DNA of 64,000 bases. Source: Limibacillus halophilus. GTDB taxonomy: Bacteria; Pseudomonadota; Alphaproteobacteria; Kiloniellales; CECT-8803. Both the position numbers and the translations under genes were made by a program. How positions within the stretch are numbered: position 1 is the first letter of the stretch; every line of letters begins with the position of its first letter. Location of the stretch: the NCBI RefSeq assembly GCF_014191775.1, contig NZ_JACHXA010000003.1, forward strand, positions 372,001-436,000, in the 5' to 3' direction. Shown one piece after another: positions 29,383 to 38,987 of this stretch. Below the pieces are notes generated by a model that was not told where the DNA came from, made no database searches, and saw only the letters and a program-made list of their open reading frames with translations.

Positions 29383-30324
29383 TTACCGTCCACGCGGCGA
29401 AACCGTAGCAGCCCCCTTTGCACGCCCCTCCGCGCTGGCCCTGGCTTCCCGTCGCGCAATGTACAAGCTGGAAGCAGCAATTACCGCTGCGCCCACCCAC
29501 GTCCACACGTCACTCGTTTGTCCAAAGAAAAAATACGCCAATACGGCGATAAAAGGGAGTCTTGAATAATCGAAAGGTAGAATTGCCGATGCATCGGCGG
29601 AGGCATAGGCACGAGTGATGAAAATATGAGCGACGACAGCGAAGAACCCCAGAGCCACCATCAACATCCAAACTTCAAACGATGGCCAACGCCAGACAAA
29701 GAGTGCCGGCAACAGGGACAAGGGAGTCAGCAATAAGTTCATATATAATACAACCGCCGCAGGTGTTTCCGTATCCGAGAGGCGCTTCACGCATATTACT
29801 GAAACAGCCATGAACGCGGCGGCAATCACCGGCAGTGACATCAGGGGAGTCAGTTCCATGAAGCCCGGGCGCAGGATTATCAACACGCCGATAAACCCAA
29901 CAAGCGTTGCGCTCCACCGGCGCAACCGGACACGCTCGCGCAGGATTACCGCCGCACCGATCGTCGCAAAGAGCGGCACCGTGAAATTCAGCGCGACCGC
30001 CTCGGCCAGAGGCAACATGGCAACCGAGGTGAACCAGAAGAGCATCGCACAAAGGCCAAAGCCGGCGCGTGTTGCATGCAAGCCGAGGCGTTTTGTTTTC
30101 AGCGCCGTGGACCAATGCGATGCCAACCAAGGCAACATGAAGATCAGAGCGAAGAGGTTGCGGAAGAATGCCACCTGTATCGGGTGCAACTCTGCGGCAC
30201 CAAGCCGCACGAATATGTTCATGATCGAGAACCCCAAACAGGCAACGATCATGTAAAACGCACCTTGAACCGGACCGCTACAGGTACCGAAGCGGTCTTT
30301 CACCGACCTAATCAATTTTGGCAT
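29383..30324 (-). CDS. EamA-family transporter (first of a tandem pair)
   Basis: The 313-residue inner-membrane protein has ten hydrophobic helices in two EamA halves. Conserved features shared with the next gene are AILPFDYSRLPFIAVLAYFFF near 265 and SLYIARREARASA at the end. It starts with the ATG at 30324 and lies 36 bases upstream of its paralogue, so the pair is one operon, possibly making two exporters with related substrates. It is divergent from the acetoacetyl-CoA synthetase gene across 172 bases without a clear promoter. Confidence 0.88.
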   Translation of the reverse strand: MPKLIRSVKDRFGTCSGPVQGAFYMIVACLGFSIMNIFVRLGAAELHPIQVAFFRNLFALIFMLPWLASHWSTALKTKRLGLHATRAGFGLCAMLFWFTSVAMLPLAEAVALNFTVPLFATIGAAVILRERVRLRRWSATLVGFIGVLIILRPGFMELTPLMSLPVIAAAFMAVSVICVKRLSDTETPAAVVLYMNLLLTPLSLLPALFVWRWPSFEVWMLMVALGFFAVVAHIFITRAYASADASAILPFDYSRLPFIAVLAYFFFGQTSDVWTWVGAAVIAASSLYIARREARASAEGRAKGAATVSPRGR

Positions 30325-30496
30325 GATGGCCGCAAGAGTAACGACGCTTGCACCCAGGCGCTATACTCGCAAACGCAAAGCACCGTTGCGTGACAGGACT
30401 AGCGCCGCCTTGGCAGGTGCGCGTACTTTGCATAGTGTTCCGCATATGCCGAATCACCGGTCGTCTTGGCCCGTCGAACCGCAGGAGTAGATACCT

Positions 30497-32449
30497 ATGA
30501 CTCAGCCGCTCTGGCAACCGACACCCGAACGCAAGGAAGGCGCAAACATCTCTGCCTTCATGGAGCAATTGAAGCGGGACTGGGGTGTCGAGTTGTCCGA
30601 CTACGCTGAACTCTATGACTGGTCGGTCAAAGAAATCGAGAAGTTCTGGAGCAGTGTTTGGACCTTCGGCAAGGTGGTCGCCGAAACCCGGGGCGACAGG
30701 ATACTGGTGGACGGAACCAAGATGCCGGGCGCGGCGTTCTTCCCGGATGCACGTTTGAATTTTGCGCAAAATCTTCTGCGCAGACGTGGCCCCGAGGACG
30801 CTATCGTGTTTTGGGGTGAGGACAAGGTTAAACGTCGCCTTTCCCACGACGCCTTGAATGCGCTGGTCAGCCGATTGCAACAACGCCTGCAAGATCTGGG
30901 CGTCGGAGAAGGTGATCGTGTCGCCGGCTTCATGCCCAACATGCCTGAAACCGTTGCCGCCATGCTGGCGACCGCATCGCTTGGTGCGGTTTGGTCGTCG
31001 TGCTCCCCGGATTTCGGCGTACAAGGAGTTCTCGATCGGTTCGGCCAGATCGAACCGAAGGTGCTGTTCTGCCCGGACGGTTATTATTACAACGGCAAAG
31101 CCGTCGATTCCCTGGCCCGGGTCGCTGAGTTCTCTAAGGAGATACCCAGTCTCAACGGAATCATTGTCTGTCCGTACCTGAATGACGAGCCGGACGTTTC
31201 CACAATTGCCAAGGCCATGACATTGACGCAGGCCATCTCGGGTAAAACCGCAAACCCGATCCAATACCGGCACGTAGCCTTCAATGCACCGCTCTACATC
31301 ATGTTTTCCAGCGGGACGACGGGAAAACCCAAGTGCATTGTCCACGGCGTCGGCGGAACGCTGCTTCAGCACATCAAGGAGCACAAACTGCAGTGCGACG
31401 TGAAACCGGGTGACCGCGTGTTCTACTTCACGACCTGCGGGTGGATGATGTGGAACTGGTTGGTTTCCGGATTGGCAGCGGAAGCCACCCTTTTGCTCTA
31501 CGATGGGTCGCCTTTCCATCCGGTCCCGGAGATTCTTTTCGACTACATGGACGCCGAGCGAGGAACGCTCTTTGGCACCTCCGCCAAATTTATCGATTCC
31601 TTGAAGAATGCCGGAGCTGACCCGAAGTCGAGCCATGATCTCTCCAGCATTCGAATCATCGCCTCAACCGGATCCCCGTTGGTCGCCGAGGGATTCGACT
31701 ACGTATACGCACACATCAAGGAGGATGTCTGCCTGGCCTCCATCGCCGGTGGTACGGACATAATCAGTTGCTTTGTGGCAGGCAATCCGATCGGCGCGGT
31801 CTGGCGCGGCGAGATTCAAGCCCGCTGCCTGGGCATGGCTGTCGAGGTCTTCGACGATGAAGGTCAGCCGACGAGAGGCAAGAAGGGGGAACTGGTCTGC
31901 ACCCGCCCCTTCCCTTCAATGCCGATTTACTTTTGGAACGATCCCGACGGCGCGCGCTATCACAGCGCCTATTTCGAGCGTTATGACAATATCTGGTGCC
32001 AAGGTGATTTCGCCGAAATCACCGAACACGATGGGGTTATTATCTATGGCCGTTCGGATGCGACCCTGAATCCCGGCGGCGTTCGCATCGGCACGGCGGA
32101 GATTTATCGTCAGGTGGAGAAGCTACCGGAGATCGACGAGTCCCTGGTCATTGGTCAGGACTGGCAAGGCGACGTTCGTGTCGTATTGTTCGTCCGATTG
32201 GCGGCGGGAGCCGTGTTGGACGAGGACCTGATAAAACGCATCAAGACACAGGTCCGCACCGGCGCGACACCGCGACACGTTCCGGCCAAGGTCGTCGCGG
32301 TAGCCGATATCCCACGTACGAAATCCGGAAAGATCGTCGAGCTTGCCGTGCGCGATGTCGTCCACGGCCGGGCGGTGAAGAACAAGGATGCTCTCGCCAA
32401 CCCCGAAGCGCTCGACCTCTACGTGGGACTCGCCGAACTTCAGGAATAA
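30497..32449 (+). CDS. Acetoacetyl-CoA synthetase
   Basis: The 650-residue adenylate-forming enzyme activates acetoacetate to acetoacetyl-CoA in the cytoplasm. The N-terminus [17 protein letters not shown] and the block [18 protein letters not shown] are typical of this family rather than of acetyl-CoA synthetase. The AMP-binding P-loop is [19 protein letters not shown] near 270, and the C-terminal lysine lies in [14 protein letters not shown] near 615. GGAG lies about ten bases upstream of the ATG. With bdhA (47143) it forms the two steps of 3-hydroxybutyrate use, though the genes are far apart. Confidence 0.95.
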   Translation: MTQPLWQPTPERKEGANISAFMEQLKRDWGVELSDYAELYDWSVKEIEKFWSSVWTFGKVVAETRGDRILVDGTKMPGAAFFPDARLNFAQNLLRRRGPEDAIVFWGEDKVKRRLSHDALNALVSRLQQRLQDLGVGEGDRVAGFMPNMPETVAAMLATASLGAVWSSCSPDFGVQGVLDRFGQIEPKVLFCPDGYYYNGKAVDSLARVAEFSKEIPSLNGIIVCPYLNDEPDVSTIAKAMTLTQAISGKTANPIQYRHVAFNAPLYIMFSSGTTGKPKCIVHGVGGTLLQHIKEHKLQCDVKPGDRVFYFTTCGWMMWNWLVSGLAAEATLLLYDGSPFHPVPEILFDYMDAERGTLFGTSAKFIDSLKNAGADPKSSHDLSSIRIIASTGSPLVAEGFDYVYAHIKEDVCLASIAGGTDIISCFVAGNPIGAVWRGEIQARCLGMAVEVFDDEGQPTRGKKGELVCTRPFPSMPIYFWNDPDGARYHSAYFERYDNIWCQGDFAEITEHDGVIIYGRSDATLNPGGVRIGTAEIYRQVEKLPEIDESLVIGQDWQGDVRVVLFVRLAAGAVLDEDLIKRIKTQVRTGATPRHVPAKVVAVADIPRTKSGKIVELAVRDVVHGRAVKNKDALANPEALDLYVGLAELQE

Positions 32450-32458
32450 CCGGGGACG

Positions 32459-33370
32459 TCAGCGGTCGGATGCGCTGGCCATGGGGGCTGGAGCACCGCT
32501 TGTGGTGACAGTTACCTCGGCCTCCATTTCAATGAAATCGTCACGGTCGCCAAAATAGCTGCCGGAAAAAGGTAAAGCCTGCGCCGGGTCGCGTGCCACA
32601 CCAACACGGATCAGGTTACTGCCACCGATGATTCCATTCGTCGGATCGCATTCCACCCAACCGGGGCCCGGCAGATAAACCTGCACCCAGGCATGAGTCG
32701 CACCGGCGCCGACCGTGCCGTTGTCGCCGCCTTCCAAGGCCGGATCGTAGAGGTAACCGGTTACGAAACGTGCGGCCATGCCCAACGAGCGCAACGCCTC
32801 CATCATGAAAAGCGCGTAGTCACGGCAGGTTCCAGTTTGCCTTGCCAGCGTTTCCAACGGCGCTTGCACGCCTTCGTCCTCACGCGGAATGTACTGAAAC
32901 TCGTTGCGTATTTGTTTGGTAATCTGCTCCAGGAGGATCCAGATATCGGTCGGCCCGGTTTCATTGCGGAACTTTCTCGCCCAGGCATCTATTTTTTTCT
33001 CCGAATCATGGTACTGCCGCTCGATCGTGCGCGCCAGATCGGGGTACTCCTCGGACGAGTAGGAAATCGGCAGGGTCCGAGCCGCCGGGTCCAACGGAAA
33101 CTCAAACTCGCTGCTGCCATAATGTTCGACCATGATCATGCTGTCGACGAACAGCTCCTCGGCCGGCTCCTCGAATGTGGCAATGGCAACGGAATTGCCA
33201 AAGACGTCATGGAACCAGCGCAGCTCCGGTTGCGGCTTTATGATCAAGCCCGATGAAATGACACGGATGTCATGACTGTCCCTGGGCCGGAACATCATAC
33301 GATGCGGCCCAAAACGCACGGGCTTCTTGTAGCTGTAACGGGTGGTGTGGCGGATCGTCAGCAAGCGCAT
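32459..33370 (-). CDS. Transglutaminase-like protein of the ATP-grasp/alpha-E operon
   Basis: The 303-residue protein has the bacterial transglutaminase N-terminal beta domain (MRLLTIRHTTRYSYKKPV) and a transglutaminase-like cysteine protease core. The catalytic triad is visible as Cys in TGTCRDYALFM, His in THAWVQVYLPGPGW and Asp in ECDPTNGI. The ATG at 33370 matches the family start; an open frame extends 13 codons further. It is the third gene of a set with the alpha-E and circularly permuted ATP-grasp genes, known from comparative genomics as a putative peptide-ligation and processing system whose substrate is unknown. Confidence 0.92.
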   Translation of the reverse strand: MRLLTIRHTTRYSYKKPVRFGPHRMMFRPRDSHDIRVISSGLIIKPQPELRWFHDVFGNSVAIATFEEPAEELFVDSMIMVEHYGSSEFEFPLDPAARTLPISYSSEEYPDLARTIERQYHDSEKKIDAWARKFRNETGPTDIWILLEQITKQIRNEFQYIPREDEGVQAPLETLARQTGTCRDYALFMMEALRSLGMAARFVTGYLYDPALEGGDNGTVGAGATHAWVQVYLPGPGWVECDPTNGIIGGSNLIRVGVARDPAQALPFSGSYFGDRDDFIEMEAEVTVTTSGAPAPMASASDR

Positions 33371-33458
33371 TTGCGCTACTCGCTTCGCTGCTTTTGTAGA
33401 GGGCCTCACTTCTAACCCCGACTCCCCTCCGACCGCAAGCCGTGATCGTCACGCGGCT

Positions 33459-34409
33459 TCAGTGGAAGAACTGCGCGTCAATAGCGTTTGAGAGTTCAAC
33501 CAGCAGAAACTGAATGCGGTCCATCAAGCGATTCACGTGATCGCCGCGGTCCTCATCGTCGGTTGGTTGGCAGGCAAGTCGGTTCAGTTCCTTCAGTTTT
33601 TCTTTGATATCGGTGGAAGCCGTCAGCCCGTACTCCCGCTGCAACTCGGCAACGAGTTCCTCCAGTTCGCGCACGCAAGTGGTGATCGATCGCGGAAAGG
33701 CCGGATCGCAGAGGAAAAACCTGAGCACATCGGCTGCTATCATACCGCGCGGATGCACGCGTCTGAATGCGTGGTATCCGGCGCCCGAGCGCAGCAGGGT
33801 GTTCCAAAGGCTGGCGTCCGACGCCGGATCCTCGGTCGACGGGGCGATATCCAACGAAGGGCGTCGATACTTGATGTCGAGCAGGCGTGAAGTTTGGTCG
33901 GCACGTTCCAGATAGCGGCCAAGGTTATAGAAATGCCAGCCCTCGTCCCGATAATAGGTGCCCTCGGTGATGCCTGCGTGAGCCTGGCAGCTTTCCTTGA
34001 CCTCCGAGCAGACAAGCGAAAGTTTCTCCAGGGCCAGATCCTTGCTACGCAAACCGGTCAGGCGCCCATGGAACACGTTCACCTGTGTCCACATCTCAGT
34101 CGAGATCAGGTGGCGAAGTGCGCGTGCGTTTTCGCGTGCCTGGTGGACCGAAGCAATGATCGATGTCGGATTCTTACGATCCAGTAAATAGAAATGCACG
34201 ACGTTGTCCGCACTGGCCTCGTTATGAATTTTGAAGAAGCGCTCCTCGTCATCATTGAGTTGTAGAATCGGCAACCAATCGCGTGCTCCCAAACGGTCCC
34301 GTGCAAAGGATTCGTTGACCTGGAGGATGCGCGCCAAGTTCTCGGCCCGCTCCATGTACCGCGCGAGCCAGAAGAGATTGGAGGCGAAACGTGAAAGAAG
34401 CCTACTCAA
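33459..34409 (-). CDS. Alpha-E domain protein
   Basis: The all-helical protein of 316 residues opens with the family signature FASNLFWLARYMERAENLAR and repeats it as FYNLGRYLERADQTSRLLD near 165-185, the two halves of the alpha-E fold. Its function is unknown, but it is nearly always encoded beside a circularly permuted ATP-grasp enzyme and a transglutaminase, as here. The likely start is the TTG at 34409, which overlaps the upstream stop codon in TTGAGTAG; a GTG at 34433 would add eight residues and a longer overlap. Overlap implies coupled translation. Confidence 0.9.
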   Translation of the reverse strand: MSRLLSRFASNLFWLARYMERAENLARILQVNESFARDRLGARDWLPILQLNDDEERFFKIHNEASADNVVHFYLLDRKNPTSIIASVHQARENARALRHLISTEMWTQVNVFHGRLTGLRSKDLALEKLSLVCSEVKESCQAHAGITEGTYYRDEGWHFYNLGRYLERADQTSRLLDIKYRRPSLDIAPSTEDPASDASLWNTLLRSGAGYHAFRRVHPRGMIAADVLRFFLCDPAFPRSITTCVRELEELVAELQREYGLTASTDIKEKLKELNRLACQPTDDEDRGDHVNRLMDRIQFLLVELSNAIDAQFFH

Positions 34410-35847
34410 GGACCCAGGTATCCTTCGATCCACCGCCTTGCGACGAGTTAACCACTAGCGATCCCTTCTTCAACGCCACCCGCGTAAGCCCGCCCGGCAG
34501 CACCCAGGTATCCTTCCCGGTAACCGCGAAGGGTCTCAGATCGACGTGGCGCGGCACAACTTCGCCATTGAGCAGGGTTGGGCTGACTGAAAGGCTGATC
34601 ACGGGCTGACTGATATAGTTGGCAGGGTCGGCCTTTACTTGCGCGCGCAAGGCGTCCAATTCCGCCGCGCTTGCCTGCGGGCCGACCACAACGCCGTAAC
34701 CGCCTGCCTCGCCCACCGGTTTGACGACAAGTTCGCTCAAATGATCGAGCGTGTACTTCAGCGCTTCCGGCTCCGCGCAGATGTGTGTCTCGACATTATC
34801 CAGGATTGCCTCCTCATCCAGGTAGTAGCGGATGATGCGGGGCATATAGGCATAGACCGCTTTATCGTCGGCAACCCCGGTTCCAACCGCATTCGCGAGT
34901 GTTACCCGGCCCTTGGCATAGGCCCGCATCAATCCAGGGACACCAAGCGCGGAATCCTTGCGAAATGCCTTTGGGTCCAGAAAGTCATCGTTGATACGAC
35001 GGTAAACCACATCGACCCGGATCGGGCCGGCGACCGTGCGCATATAGAGGCAATCATCGTCATCCACGAAAAGGTCTTGCCCCTCGACCAGTGGAACGCC
35101 CATTTCCCGAGCCAGGAAAACATGCTCGAAATAAGCCGAATTATAGAAGCCAGGCGAAAGCAGCACGACCTGTGGATTATCAATGTTCGCCGGCGCGACT
35201 TCGGCCAAAGCATTTTGCAGATGTAATCCATAATCGCTGACCCTGCGGATCCCGATGTTGTCCATCAGGTCTGGGAATGTTCGCAGCATCAGGTGGCGGT
35301 TCTCCACAACATAAGAAACGCCCGACGGACAGCGCGCATTGTCCTCCAGCACCTTGAAGGCCCCTGCCTCATCACGCACCACGTCAATGCCGCAGATGTG
35401 CACATAGGTCCCCTGCGGCAGGTCCAGCCCTTGCATTACCTTCTGGTAATTGGCGTTCGTGAGGACCAGCTCCGCCGGGACGACACCGTCCTTTAGAATT
35501 TTCTGGTCGTGGTAGATGTCTGCCAGGAACAGATTCAGAGCTTTGACCCTCTGGCGTACGCCACGATCAATCACCGCCCAGTCAGCGGCTGTGATGACAC
35601 GAGGTATCACATCGAACGGCAGTATCCGGTCAATGGCTTCTGCATCGCTGTAAACGGTGAAGGTGATTCCGAGATTGTAGAGCTCTCGCTCGGCATTGCG
35701 TGCCCTGCGTTCCAGGCTTTGCAGGCCGATCTTGTCCAACAGTCTGCAAATCTCGACCGTTCCAGGCTGGTTTTCCCCTACCCGGCCCGTCAGTTCACAG
35801 AAAAAACTCTGATGATCGTAATTGGTAAGCACAGCACGACGGCTCAT
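34402..35847 (-). CDS. Circularly permuted ATP-grasp type 2 protein
   Basis: The 481-residue protein belongs to the circularly permuted ATP-grasp family (CP_ATPgrasp type 2), expected to ligate a carboxylate to an amine with ATP. Visible family blocks are IPRVITAADWAVIDRGVRQR near 80, HICGIDVVRDEAGAFKVLEDNARCPSG near 150-176, with acidic metal ligands (LEDN), and ELVVKPVGEAGGYGVVVGP near 370-390 for nucleotide binding. It is first in the operon with alpha-E and transglutaminase genes. The peptide or glutathione-like substrate is not known. Confidence 0.92.
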   Translation of the reverse strand: MSRRAVLTNYDHQSFFCELTGRVGENQPGTVEICRLLDKIGLQSLERRARNAERELYNLGITFTVYSDAEAIDRILPFDVIPRVITAADWAVIDRGVRQRVKALNLFLADIYHDQKILKDGVVPAELVLTNANYQKVMQGLDLPQGTYVHICGIDVVRDEAGAFKVLEDNARCPSGVSYVVENRHLMLRTFPDLMDNIGIRRVSDYGLHLQNALAEVAPANIDNPQVVLLSPGFYNSAYFEHVFLAREMGVPLVEGQDLFVDDDDCLYMRTVAGPIRVDVVYRRINDDFLDPKAFRKDSALGVPGLMRAYAKGRVTLANAVGTGVADDKAVYAYMPRIIRYYLDEEAILDNVETHICAEPEALKYTLDHLSELVVKPVGEAGGYGVVVGPQASAAELDALRAQVKADPANYISQPVISLSVSPTLLNGEVVPRHVDLRPFAVTGKDTWVLPGGLTRVALKKGSLVVNSSQGGGSKDTWVLE

Positions 35848-36131
35848 GACACCTCACTTTCCAGATCGCGGAAGAAGGACCAAGTAACCGTTTTGCTGTC
35901 CCCTGTTCTCATAGCGCACTTTTCATAATGCATTGTCTATAATGGTAGAATGCTGCGCTGCAAAATACAATGATCGCCTAATTTTCCCCAGTGTCAGCCA
36001 GAAATCGGCTTCACCTCGACGCCCATGCTGCTTAGACTTCGCCGCGGTTTTGAGGCATTAATCAGAAGTTCAAAAGCAGGCGTACCGGAGTTTGAAGCGA
36101 CTGCCGCCGCCGGAAGAGAAACATAACGACC
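35848..36131. other. Divergent promoter region between ATP-grasp operon and CitE-like gene
   Basis: This 284-base gap contains an AT-rich stretch at about 35915-35980 with a perfect TATAAT at 35938-35943 on the plus strand but no convincing -35 box at 16-18 bases. It must hold promoters for both flanking operons. No gene or structured RNA was seen in it. Confidence 0.4.
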
Positions 36132-37046
36132 ATGTCCGACAAGCCACTATCCTCTCAGCTTTGCCGCTGCTGGCTGTTCCTGCCGGCCGGCGACCCGCTG
36201 AAAACTTTGCTGGCCGCCGCTGAAAGCCCGGCCGATGCGCTGATTGCGGAATTCGAGGATTTCACCGCCCCCGAAAAGAGGCCCGCAGCACGCGCGCAAC
36301 TGTCCAAGGTGATTGAAGCCTGGCGGGCTGCTGGAAAACGCACCGCCGCCCGTATCAATCCCTTATCCGACGCCGACGGTTTGCGCGACCTAGAGGCGGC
36401 AATGGCGGCGGGCGTCGACGTTGTGGCCTTGCCAAAGGTGTCGATGCCGGGTCATGTCACCCAACTGGGAGAAGCGGTCGGCGCGCAGGAGCGAAAATTG
36501 GGCCGCCCCATCGGCAGCACCGAACTGCTGCCAAACATAGAAAGCGCAGCCGGACTGGTCCGCACCATAGATATCGTTACCGCGTCGCCCCGTGTGGAGG
36601 CGGCGCTCGTTGCGTCCGAGGACATGGCCAACGACCTGCAATGTGAACGCGGTCGCGACGGTTCCGAACTCCGCTACGTGCGGGAGCGTTTCCTGGTTGA
36701 ATGCCGGGCGGCGGGGATACAGCCGATCGATTGTCCCTATACCTGGACGGACCTGGAAGGCGTGGCCGCCGATTCGGCCTATGCCAGACGCCTGGGCTAC
36801 ACGTCCAAGAGCGCCGTAAGCCTGGAACATGCCATGACGATTCAGGCAGCGCTTACACCTGGAGCAGAGGCCATCGAGCAGGCGCGCCTTAAGGTTCGTG
36901 CCTTCGAAGCCGCGCGACAGCGTGGCGAAGGCCGTGTGGAAGTGGCGGGCTCGCTTGTCGAGATGCCGATCTACGCGGAAGCGCAACGCCTGTTAAAGCG
37001 CGCGGCGCTTTACGGTCTGCTCAACGATGATGACCAGGAGGAATAA
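36132..37046 (+). CDS. CitE-like lyase (HpcH/HpaI aldolase/citrate lyase family)
   Basis: The 304-residue TIM-barrel protein resembles the citrate lyase beta subunit: CWLFLPAGDPLKTLLAA at the N-terminus, the acidic LIAEFEDFTAPEKRPAAR near 38-55 where CitE has its metal ligand, RINPLSDADGLRD near 74, and TELLPNIESAAGLVRTIDI near 135 followed by ASEDMANDL. Family members cleave or form acyl-CoA carbon-carbon bonds with Mg2+. No citrate lyase alpha or gamma subunit is nearby, so the reaction is probably different, such as a malyl-CoA-type cleavage. It is followed five bases later by the agmatinase gene. Confidence 0.85.
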   Translation: MSDKPLSSQLCRCWLFLPAGDPLKTLLAAAESPADALIAEFEDFTAPEKRPAARAQLSKVIEAWRAAGKRTAARINPLSDADGLRDLEAAMAAGVDVVALPKVSMPGHVTQLGEAVGAQERKLGRPIGSTELLPNIESAAGLVRTIDIVTASPRVEAALVASEDMANDLQCERGRDGSELRYVRERFLVECRAAGIQPIDCPYTWTDLEGVAADSAYARRLGYTSKSAVSLEHAMTIQAALTPGAEAIEQARLKVRAFEAARQRGEGRVEVAGSLVEMPIYAEAQRLLKRAALYGLLNDDDQEE

Positions 37047-37051
37047 CCGCA

Positions 37052-38026
37052 ATGAGCGACGATCAGGCGGGCGATCAGGCTTTCCGAAACGATAACCCTC
37101 ACAACCGCTGGTCGGAGATGACATACGGCGGCGCGCTCAGCTTTCTGAGGCGTCGCTACAGCCGCGACCTGACGGGCGTCGATGTCGCTGTCACGGGCGT
37201 GCCCTACGACTGTGCGGTAACCTATCGGCCCGGTGCCCGCCTGGGACCGCGCGCGATCCGCGCCGCTTCGGTTCAACTCGCCGAGTTGAAAGCCTTTCCC
37301 TTCGGCTTCGACCCGTTCAAGACCTTGAACGTCGTAGACTATGGCGATTGCTTTCTAAACCCACACGACCCTTTGAGCATCATCGAGGCCATCACCGCAC
37401 ATATTTCGGAAATTCTGGCTCATGGGGCCTTTCCCCTGACCTTTGGCGGTGATCACTTCATTACCTATCCGGTACTGCGCGCCATCGCCCGCGCACATGG
37501 GCCAGTCGCTCTGGTGCACTTCGACGCCCATTGCGACACCTGGCCAGACGACGGGCAGGAGATCAACCACGGGACCATGTTTCTGCGCGCCAAGAACGAA
37601 GGCCTGTTGGACGTTGAGGGGTCGGTTCAGGTTGGGCTTCGGACCTACAACGACGACAGCCATGGCTTTGAGATTCTGAGTGCCCCTTGGGTTCATCGCG
37701 AAGGTAGCGCGGCCACCATCGAAGCAATCAGGGAAAGAGTCGGCGCCCGCAAGGCGTACCTTACCTTCGACATCGATTGCCTGGACCCTGCCTTTGCGCC
37801 CGGCACCGGAACCCCGGTATCCGGTGGCCTCACGCCTGCCCAGGCCCTGGAGATCCTACGCAGCTTGGGTAACATCGATTTCGTCGGCATGGATGTGGTT
37901 GAGGTAGCCCCGGCCTACGATCTATCCGAAGTGACGGCTATCAATGCGGCCACGCTCGCCCATGATTTCCTCTGCCTGCTGGCGGAAAAGAAAGGCGCGA
38001 AACGTTTGCCTATAGGCCGGCTTTAG
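37052..38026 (+). CDS. speB: Agmatinase/ureohydrolase
   Basis: The 324-residue ureohydrolase has the binuclear manganese motifs in order: [11 protein letters not shown] near 130-140, [10 protein letters not shown] near 152-160 and [22 protein letters not shown] near 240-260. Agmatinase, converting agmatine to putrescine and urea, is the best-matched member, but guanidinobutyrase or related guanidino acids are possible. The ATG at 37052 is preceded by AGGAGGA within the end of the upstream gene, so the two are one operon. It ends overlapping by four bases the 3' end of the converging thioesterase gene. Confidence 0.88.
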   Translation: MSDDQAGDQAFRNDNPHNRWSEMTYGGALSFLRRRYSRDLTGVDVAVTGVPYDCAVTYRPGARLGPRAIRAASVQLAELKAFPFGFDPFKTLNVVDYGDCFLNPHDPLSIIEAITAHISEILAHGAFPLTFGGDHFITYPVLRAIARAHGPVALVHFDAHCDTWPDDGQEINHGTMFLRAKNEGLLDVEGSVQVGLRTYNDDSHGFEILSAPWVHREGSAATIEAIRERVGARKAYLTFDIDCLDPAFAPGTGTPVSGGLTPAQALEILRSLGNIDFVGMDVVEVAPAYDLSEVTAINAATLAHDFLCLLAEKKGAKRLPIGRL

Positions 38027-38436
38027 ACTTTCAGCGCCTCAAGTGCAGACCGAATGTCCGCAGGGATCTCAACCGGCGTCATACCCTCGCGCTGCACGAA
38101 TACATGCACGAAATGTCCGGTCGCAGCCGGCGTCTCAAGCCCCGCCTTGAAAAGGCCGATCTCGTACCGCACGGAACGCCGCCCCAAGTGTCCGACACGC
38201 AGACCGGCCTCGACCGGTTCGGGAAAGGCAAAGGAAGCCTTGAAGGAGCAGAAAGACTCTGCACAGACGCCAATCACCTTGCCGTCATGGATGTCTAAAC
38301 CACCCTCGGCAATCAAGTAGGCGTTAATCACGGTGTCAAAGTAAGAGTAGTATATGACGTTGTTGACGTGACCGTAGAGATCGTTGTCCATCCAGCGGGT
38401 CGGGATGGTCAGGAAGTGTTTGTATTCTTGACGCAA
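38023..38436 (-). CDS. Acyl-CoA thioesterase, 4HBT type
   Basis: The 137-residue hotdog-fold protein has the 4-hydroxybenzoyl-CoA thioesterase signature [22 protein letters not shown] near 15-36, with the acidic residue and GHVNN typical of YbgC/FadM-like thioesterases. It would hydrolyse acyl-CoA thioesters in the cytoplasm; chain-length preference cannot be judged. Convergent with speB. Confidence 0.88.
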   Translation of the reverse strand: MRQEYKHFLTIPTRWMDNDLYGHVNNVIYYSYFDTVINAYLIAEGGLDIHDGKVIGVCAESFCSFKASFAFPEPVEAGLRVGHLGRRSVRYEIGLFKAGLETPAATGHFVHVFVQREGMTPVEIPADIRSALEALKV

Positions 38437-38477
38437 GGTTCGCTTGCCTTTCTCGTTTAAGATCGAATGATCGAGGT

Positions 38478-38987
38478 TTACTCAGGTACGATAAGCGCGC
38501 GGTTCTCGTCCGCCAGTCCGATCAGGACGCTGGTGCCATCGGAGGCGACGTGCAGAACGCCGAAACGGGCAACCTGATAGGCCTGCCGTTGCCCTTCTTG
38601 GAAAAAGAAGCTTTCCGCGCCATAACGCATGCGTCCGGCGTCGGTGACAAGCTTGTACCGAAGTCGGACCTCGCTCGGTGCCAGTGGGCTTTCGTCATCG
38701 AAACGCTGAAACCGTGCGACGCCATCGCTATCCAACAGCATGATTGCCGTGCCCTTGCGCGGCGAACCTTTGGGGATTTCGCCCCTGGCATGGAGGTCCG
38801 GGCTGTAGTCGAGGCGCATGTAATCGCCCTGGATTAAAGAGCGCGGATCGACGGGCTGCAAAGGCAAGAGCACCTTTTGGCCCGTCTCGACAATCGACTG
38901 CTTGGCGAGAATATTCCAGTTGGCAAGCCCCAATACAAGGACGAGGCCAGCCAGGACTCCCAAAATATCAAGCGCACGGCGGTTCAT
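38478..38987 (-). CDS. GDYXXLXY-domain protein
   Basis: The 169-residue protein has one N-terminal membrane helix ([20 protein letters not shown]), and then a periplasmic or outer-face domain with the name-giving motif [13 protein letters not shown] near 53-65 and [16 protein letters not shown] near 125-140. Function is unknown. It is the third gene of a set with DUF2157 and DUF4401 genes; its ATG overlaps the stop of the DUF4401 gene as ATGA (38984-38987), and all three are likely one complex in the membrane. Confidence 0.9.
   Translation of the reverse strand: MNRRALDILGVLAGLVLVLGLANWNILAKQSIVETGQKVLLPLQPVDPRSLIQGDYMRLDYSPDLHARGEIPKGSPRKGTAIMLLDSDGVARFQRFDDESPLAPSEVRLRYKLVTDAGRMRYGAESFFFQEGQRQAYQVARFGVLHVASDGTSVLIGLADENRALIVPE

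Noticed and set aside
30308-31636. A 442-codon open frame antisense to acetoacetyl-CoA synthetase
   Set aside because: The opposite strand encodes a full-length, well-conserved enzyme; this frame has no domain or start signal.
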